Below, in pieces: positions 6,525 to 8,682 of a stretch of 8,682 nucleotides of DNA. Made by a program: the position numbers and the translations under genes. How positions within the stretch are numbered: position 1 is the first letter of the stretch; the number at the start of each line of letters is the position of its first letter. This DNA is from Spirochaetota bacterium (GTDB lineage: Bacteria > Spirochaetota > Spirochaetia > Treponematales > Treponemataceae): assembly GCA_022704725.1 (NCBI GenBank), contig JAKJFV010000022.1, forward strand, positions 3,520 through 12,201, given 5' to 3'. Below the pieces are notes generated by a model. That model saw only the letters and a program-made list of their open reading frames with translations, was not told the DNA's origin and did not search any database.

Positions 6525-7079
6525 ATGAAAGTTTGTATCATGGGAGAGGATGTTCTCCGCCAAAAAGCTGTACCCCTAACAGACGTAACCGATGAAACAC
6601 GTCTTCTTATTGAAGAAATGTTCGAAACGATGGTTGCCGAAAACGGTGTGGGGCTTGCAGCTCCTCAGATCGGTAAATCTATACGTTTGTTTGTTTTAAT
6701 GGCAGATGACAATATCCGCCGTGTTTTTATAAATCCTCAGATTATTGCAACATCTGCAGAAACATGCTCCTTTGAAGAGGGCTGCCTTTCTGTTCCTAAA
6801 ATTTGGGAATCAATCATCCGTCCCTCAAAGGTTACCGTTCAGGCCTTGAACGAACAAGGCAAGCCTTTCATTCTTGAAGCTGAAGGCTATCTTGCACGCA
6901 TTATTCAGCATGAATATGATCATTTAGAAGGTATACTTTTCATAGACCGCGGAGATCCGGAATTTAAGAAAAAGGCGGAAGAAACCCTTGCACGCCGGGA
7001 GCAGCGCCGTCTGGAAAAAGAAAAGGCAAAAGCCGTTAAACAGGCAAAAATCGAAGCTAAAAAAGAGCTCAGGGAATAG
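6525..7079 (+). CDS. def: Peptide deformylase
   Basis: Cytoplasmic metalloenzyme that removes the N-formyl group from nascent proteins, 184 aa from the ATG at 6525. All three family motifs are present: GVGLAAPQIG (41-50; Q48), EGCLSVP (85-91; metal ligand C87) and QHEYDHLEG (128-136; metal ligands H129 and H133, catalytic E130). After the fold ends near residue 142, a tail of about 40 residues rich in Lys, Arg, Glu and Ala follows and should be helical. The frame opens at a TTG at 6516, but the protein family starts with the strand beginning MKVCIMGEDVLR, so 6525 is chosen. No Shine-Dalgarno sequence precedes it. The stop lies 4 nt before fmt, its functional partner. Confidence 0.95.
   Translation: MKVCIMGEDVLRQKAVPLTDVTDETRLLIEEMFETMVAENGVGLAAPQIGKSIRLFVLMADDNIRRVFINPQIIATSAETCSFEEGCLSVPKIWESIIRPSKVTVQALNEQGKPFILEAEGYLARIIQHEYDHLEGILFIDRGDPEFKKKAEETLARREQRRLEKEKAKAVKQAKIEAKKELRE
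7071..7075 (+). promoter_or_regulatory. Ribosome binding site deciding the GTG start of fmt
   Basis: AGGGA lies at the end of def, 8 nt before GTG at 7084. The fmt frame stays open upstream to an ATG at 6988, but those 32 extra codons overlap def and encode a Lys-rich stretch with no counterpart in formyltransferases. The GTG begins the first strand (VRIVYAGSP), as in the family. Confidence 0.7.
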
Positions 7080-7083
7080 TACA

Positions 7084-8052
7084 GTGCGTATAGTGTATGC
7101 AGGAAGTCCGGACATATCAGCAGTTCCTCTTGAGTTTCTTCTGCAGGAAGGAAGGCATGAAGTTGCAGCTGTTCTTACTAATCCGCCGTCCATGCAGGGC
7201 CGCAGTAAAGAATTAGTACCGACTCCTGTTGCACTTGCAGCAATGAAAGAAAATGAGAAAAGAAGTCCTGAATCACAAATACCCATCCTTACGCCGGAAA
7301 GACTCAACGGTCCGGTACGCCGTTATATAGAAAGCCTGCACTGCGATATCTTAGTCTGCTTTGCCTACGGAAAAATATTCGGCCCAAAATTTTTAAGTCT
7401 GTTTCCAAAAGGCGGCATTAATCTGCATCCGTCGCTGCTTCCGAAATACCGCGGATGTGCACCGGTTCCTGCGGCTATTTTAAACCGTGATGAAGAAACC
7501 GGTATTACGGTACAGCGTCTTGCACAGGAAATGGACTGCGGCGATATTCTTTTGCAAAAAAAAATTGCCCTTAACGGCAGAGAAACGGCACAGACCTTAT
7601 TGGACACTGCCTCAACTATGGGCGGACCAATGCTTTCGCAGGTGCTTTGTCAAATAGAGGATGGAACAGTAAAGGCCGTTAAACAAGACGGCAATGCCTG
7701 TTATTGTACGATGTTGTGTAAAAATGACGGCTGTATAGATTGGAACGAAAGTGCTCTTAATATTGATGCTCGTATTAGAGCCTTTACTCCCTGGCCCGGT
7801 GCATATACAAGGGTTGAGGAAACAGTACTCCGCATACATGAGGCCTTTGTCTATGATCACAGCGTACAGCCTGAACATCAGCATCTTCCTAACGGAACAG
7901 TAATCGGAGTAGACAAGGCAAGGGGAATTTTGGTAAAAACAGGGGACGGAATTCTTGTCCTTACCAATCTTCAGTGGCAGTCAAAAAAAGCAATGCATTG
8001 GAAAGATTTTCTTAACGGATCTAAAAATTTTATTGGTTTACAGTGCATGTAA
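7084..8052 (+). CDS. fmt: Methionyl-tRNA formyltransferase
   Basis: Transfers the formyl group from 10-formyltetrahydrofolate to initiator Met-tRNA, 322 aa from the GTG start, close to the usual length. The N-terminal Rossmann catalytic domain starts VRIVYAGSP and holds VLTNPPSMQGR (30-40, tRNA-contact region), VCFAYGKIF (91-99), INLHPSLLPKYRGCAP (112-127, with N113 and H115) and MDCGDIL (150-156, with D151), so the Asn-His-Asp catalytic triad is present. The C-terminal OB-like tRNA-binding domain starts near 205, with DGCIDW (215-220) and the family phrase FTPWPGAYT (234-242). A cluster of four cysteines at 206-217 is unusual. It is 4 nt after def and 11 nt before the PASTA gene, in the common def-fmt arrangement. 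Confidence 0.95.
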   Translation: MRIVYAGSPDISAVPLEFLLQEGRHEVAAVLTNPPSMQGRSKELVPTPVALAAMKENEKRSPESQIPILTPERLNGPVRRYIESLHCDILVCFAYGKIFGPKFLSLFPKGGINLHPSLLPKYRGCAPVPAAILNRDEETGITVQRLAQEMDCGDILLQKKIALNGRETAQTLLDTASTMGGPMLSQVLCQIEDGTVKAVKQDGNACYCTMLCKNDGCIDWNESALNIDARIRAFTPWPGAYTRVEETVLRIHEAFVYDHSVQPEHQHLPNGTVIGVDKARGILVKTGDGILVLTNLQWQSKKAMHWKDFLNGSKNFIGLQCM

Positions 8053-8063
8053 GAAGGAAATAT

Positions 8064-8682
8064 ATGAAGCTTTCAAATTTTAGAATGGATTTTCACGATT
8101 TTATGGAATCTCTGCAGTCAAGCGGAAAAACACTCATTGTTATGGCTGTATCATTGGTTATAATGATGGGTATAATCTGTATGGCTGTTTTTTTCCTCGC
8201 TGTAAAAGGACAGGAAGAAGTTATGGTTCCAAATGTAACCGGAAAAGAATTAGCTTCCGCTCTTATAGAAATGCAGGTAAAGGAACTGTACCCGAAAATT
8301 CAGCTGCGTTACTCAAACAGCATAGATGAAAAGGGGAAAATTCTCGAGCAGAATCCCCCTGCCGGTTCTATTGTAAAAGCCGGAAGAAGAATAAACCTTG
8401 TTGTAAGCCGGGGTGTTGTTATAGACCGTGTTAGAAATTATGTGGGACAAAAAATTGACGATATAAAAATCGATCTTCAATCTCTTTTTACCGGTTCGTC
8501 CCGCGCTTTAATAGTTCTAGATGAAAATTATACCTATGAATACAATGAAGCAGAAGAAGGCACCATTTTATGGCAGGATCCTTCTCCGGAAACTGATATT
8601 GTTGATCCTGTTGTCTTGAAGGTCGGAGTAAGCAAGGGGCCTGAACACGATAAAATTAAGGTTCCCGTTCTTACAGGCTTGA
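8064..8682 (+). CDS. Membrane-anchored PASTA-domain protein (partial, runs off the window)
   Basis: The frame is open from ATG at 8064 to the window end (206 complete codons), so the C-terminus is missing. AAGGA at 8054-8058 lies 5 nt before the ATG. Residues 1-22 are a short cytoplasmic N-terminus, about 23-47 form one membrane helix, and the rest is extracytoplasmic. A clear PASTA domain spans about 53-117 (VPNVTGKELASALIE, then GKILEQNPPAGSIVKAG and INLVVSRG). A second, more divergent one spans about 118-192 (GTILWQDPSPETDIV, VLKVGVSKG), and a third starts at IKVPVLTG (198-205). There is no kinase or penicillin-binding domain N-terminal to the repeats, unlike the usual PASTA carriers. PASTA domains generally bind peptidoglycan fragments, so a cell-wall role is inferred; the exact function is unknown. 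Confidence 0.88.
   Translation, partial: MKLSNFRMDFHDFMESLQSSGKTLIVMAVSLVIMMGIICMAVFFLAVKGQEEVMVPNVTGKELASALIEMQVKELYPKIQLRYSNSIDEKGKILEQNPPAGSIVKAGRRINLVVSRGVVIDRVRNYVGQKIDDIKIDLQSLFTGSSRALIVLDENYTYEYNEAEEGTILWQDPSPETDIVDPVVLKVGVSKGPEHDKIKVPVLTGL

Noticed and set aside
6988..7083. Upstream extension of fmt to the ATG at 6988
   Set aside because: It would overlap def by 92 nt and add a Lys-rich segment with no family counterpart. The GTG at 7084 has an SD and fits the family start.
6924..7307. 127-codon open frame on the minus strand across the def-fmt junction
   Set aside because: It is antisense to two conserved genes, and its translation is a low-complexity Phe/Ser/Leu shadow of Lys/Glu/Arg-rich coding sequence.

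Overview
This window is a phosphate-acquisition and phosphate-sensing operon followed by the start of a translation-initiation gene cluster, all on the + strand. The likely host is a spirochaete of the genus Treponema or a close relative. Three things suggest this: the cysteine-less exported binding-protein leader ending in AGGNKES, the run def - fmt - free-standing PASTA protein (an order I associate from memory with treponemes), and clostridial-looking Pst/PhoR proteins, which are common in oral and gut treponemes. This is inference from protein style and gene order, not from a marker gene.

Layout. Positions 1-116 hold no confident gene, only a possible leader with an imperfect hairpin just before the first ribosome binding site. 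From 117 to 6468 seven genes are packed almost without gaps: pstS, pstC, pstA, pstB, phoU, phoB, phoR. Junctions are a 22-nt overlap, 12-nt and 8-nt gaps, then 1-, 4- and 4-nt overlaps, so one mRNA with translational coupling is likely. After 56 nt with a candidate promoter and no visible terminator come def (from 6525), fmt (GTG start at 7084) and a membrane-anchored PASTA-domain protein (from 8064) that runs off the window end.

How the genes work together. PstS binds phosphate in the periplasm, PstC and PstA form the inner-membrane channel, and PstB supplies ATP hydrolysis. PhoU links transporter state to the sensor kinase PhoR, which phosphorylates PhoB. PhoB probably activates this operon, closing an autoregulatory loop. 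Fmt formylates initiator Met-tRNA and Def removes the formyl group from nascent proteins. The role of the PASTA protein is unknown; PASTA domains generally bind peptidoglycan or its fragments.

The most notable feature is PstS: its two sequence halves are in the reverse order of classical PstS (a circular permutation), with intact ligand-loop motifs and no sign of frameshift. I recall the same order in clostridial PstS proteins, so it is probably a family-wide feature rather than unique to this genome. Everything else is a conventional, intact set of genes, and I see no mobile element, CRISPR array, RNA gene or unknown multi-gene system.
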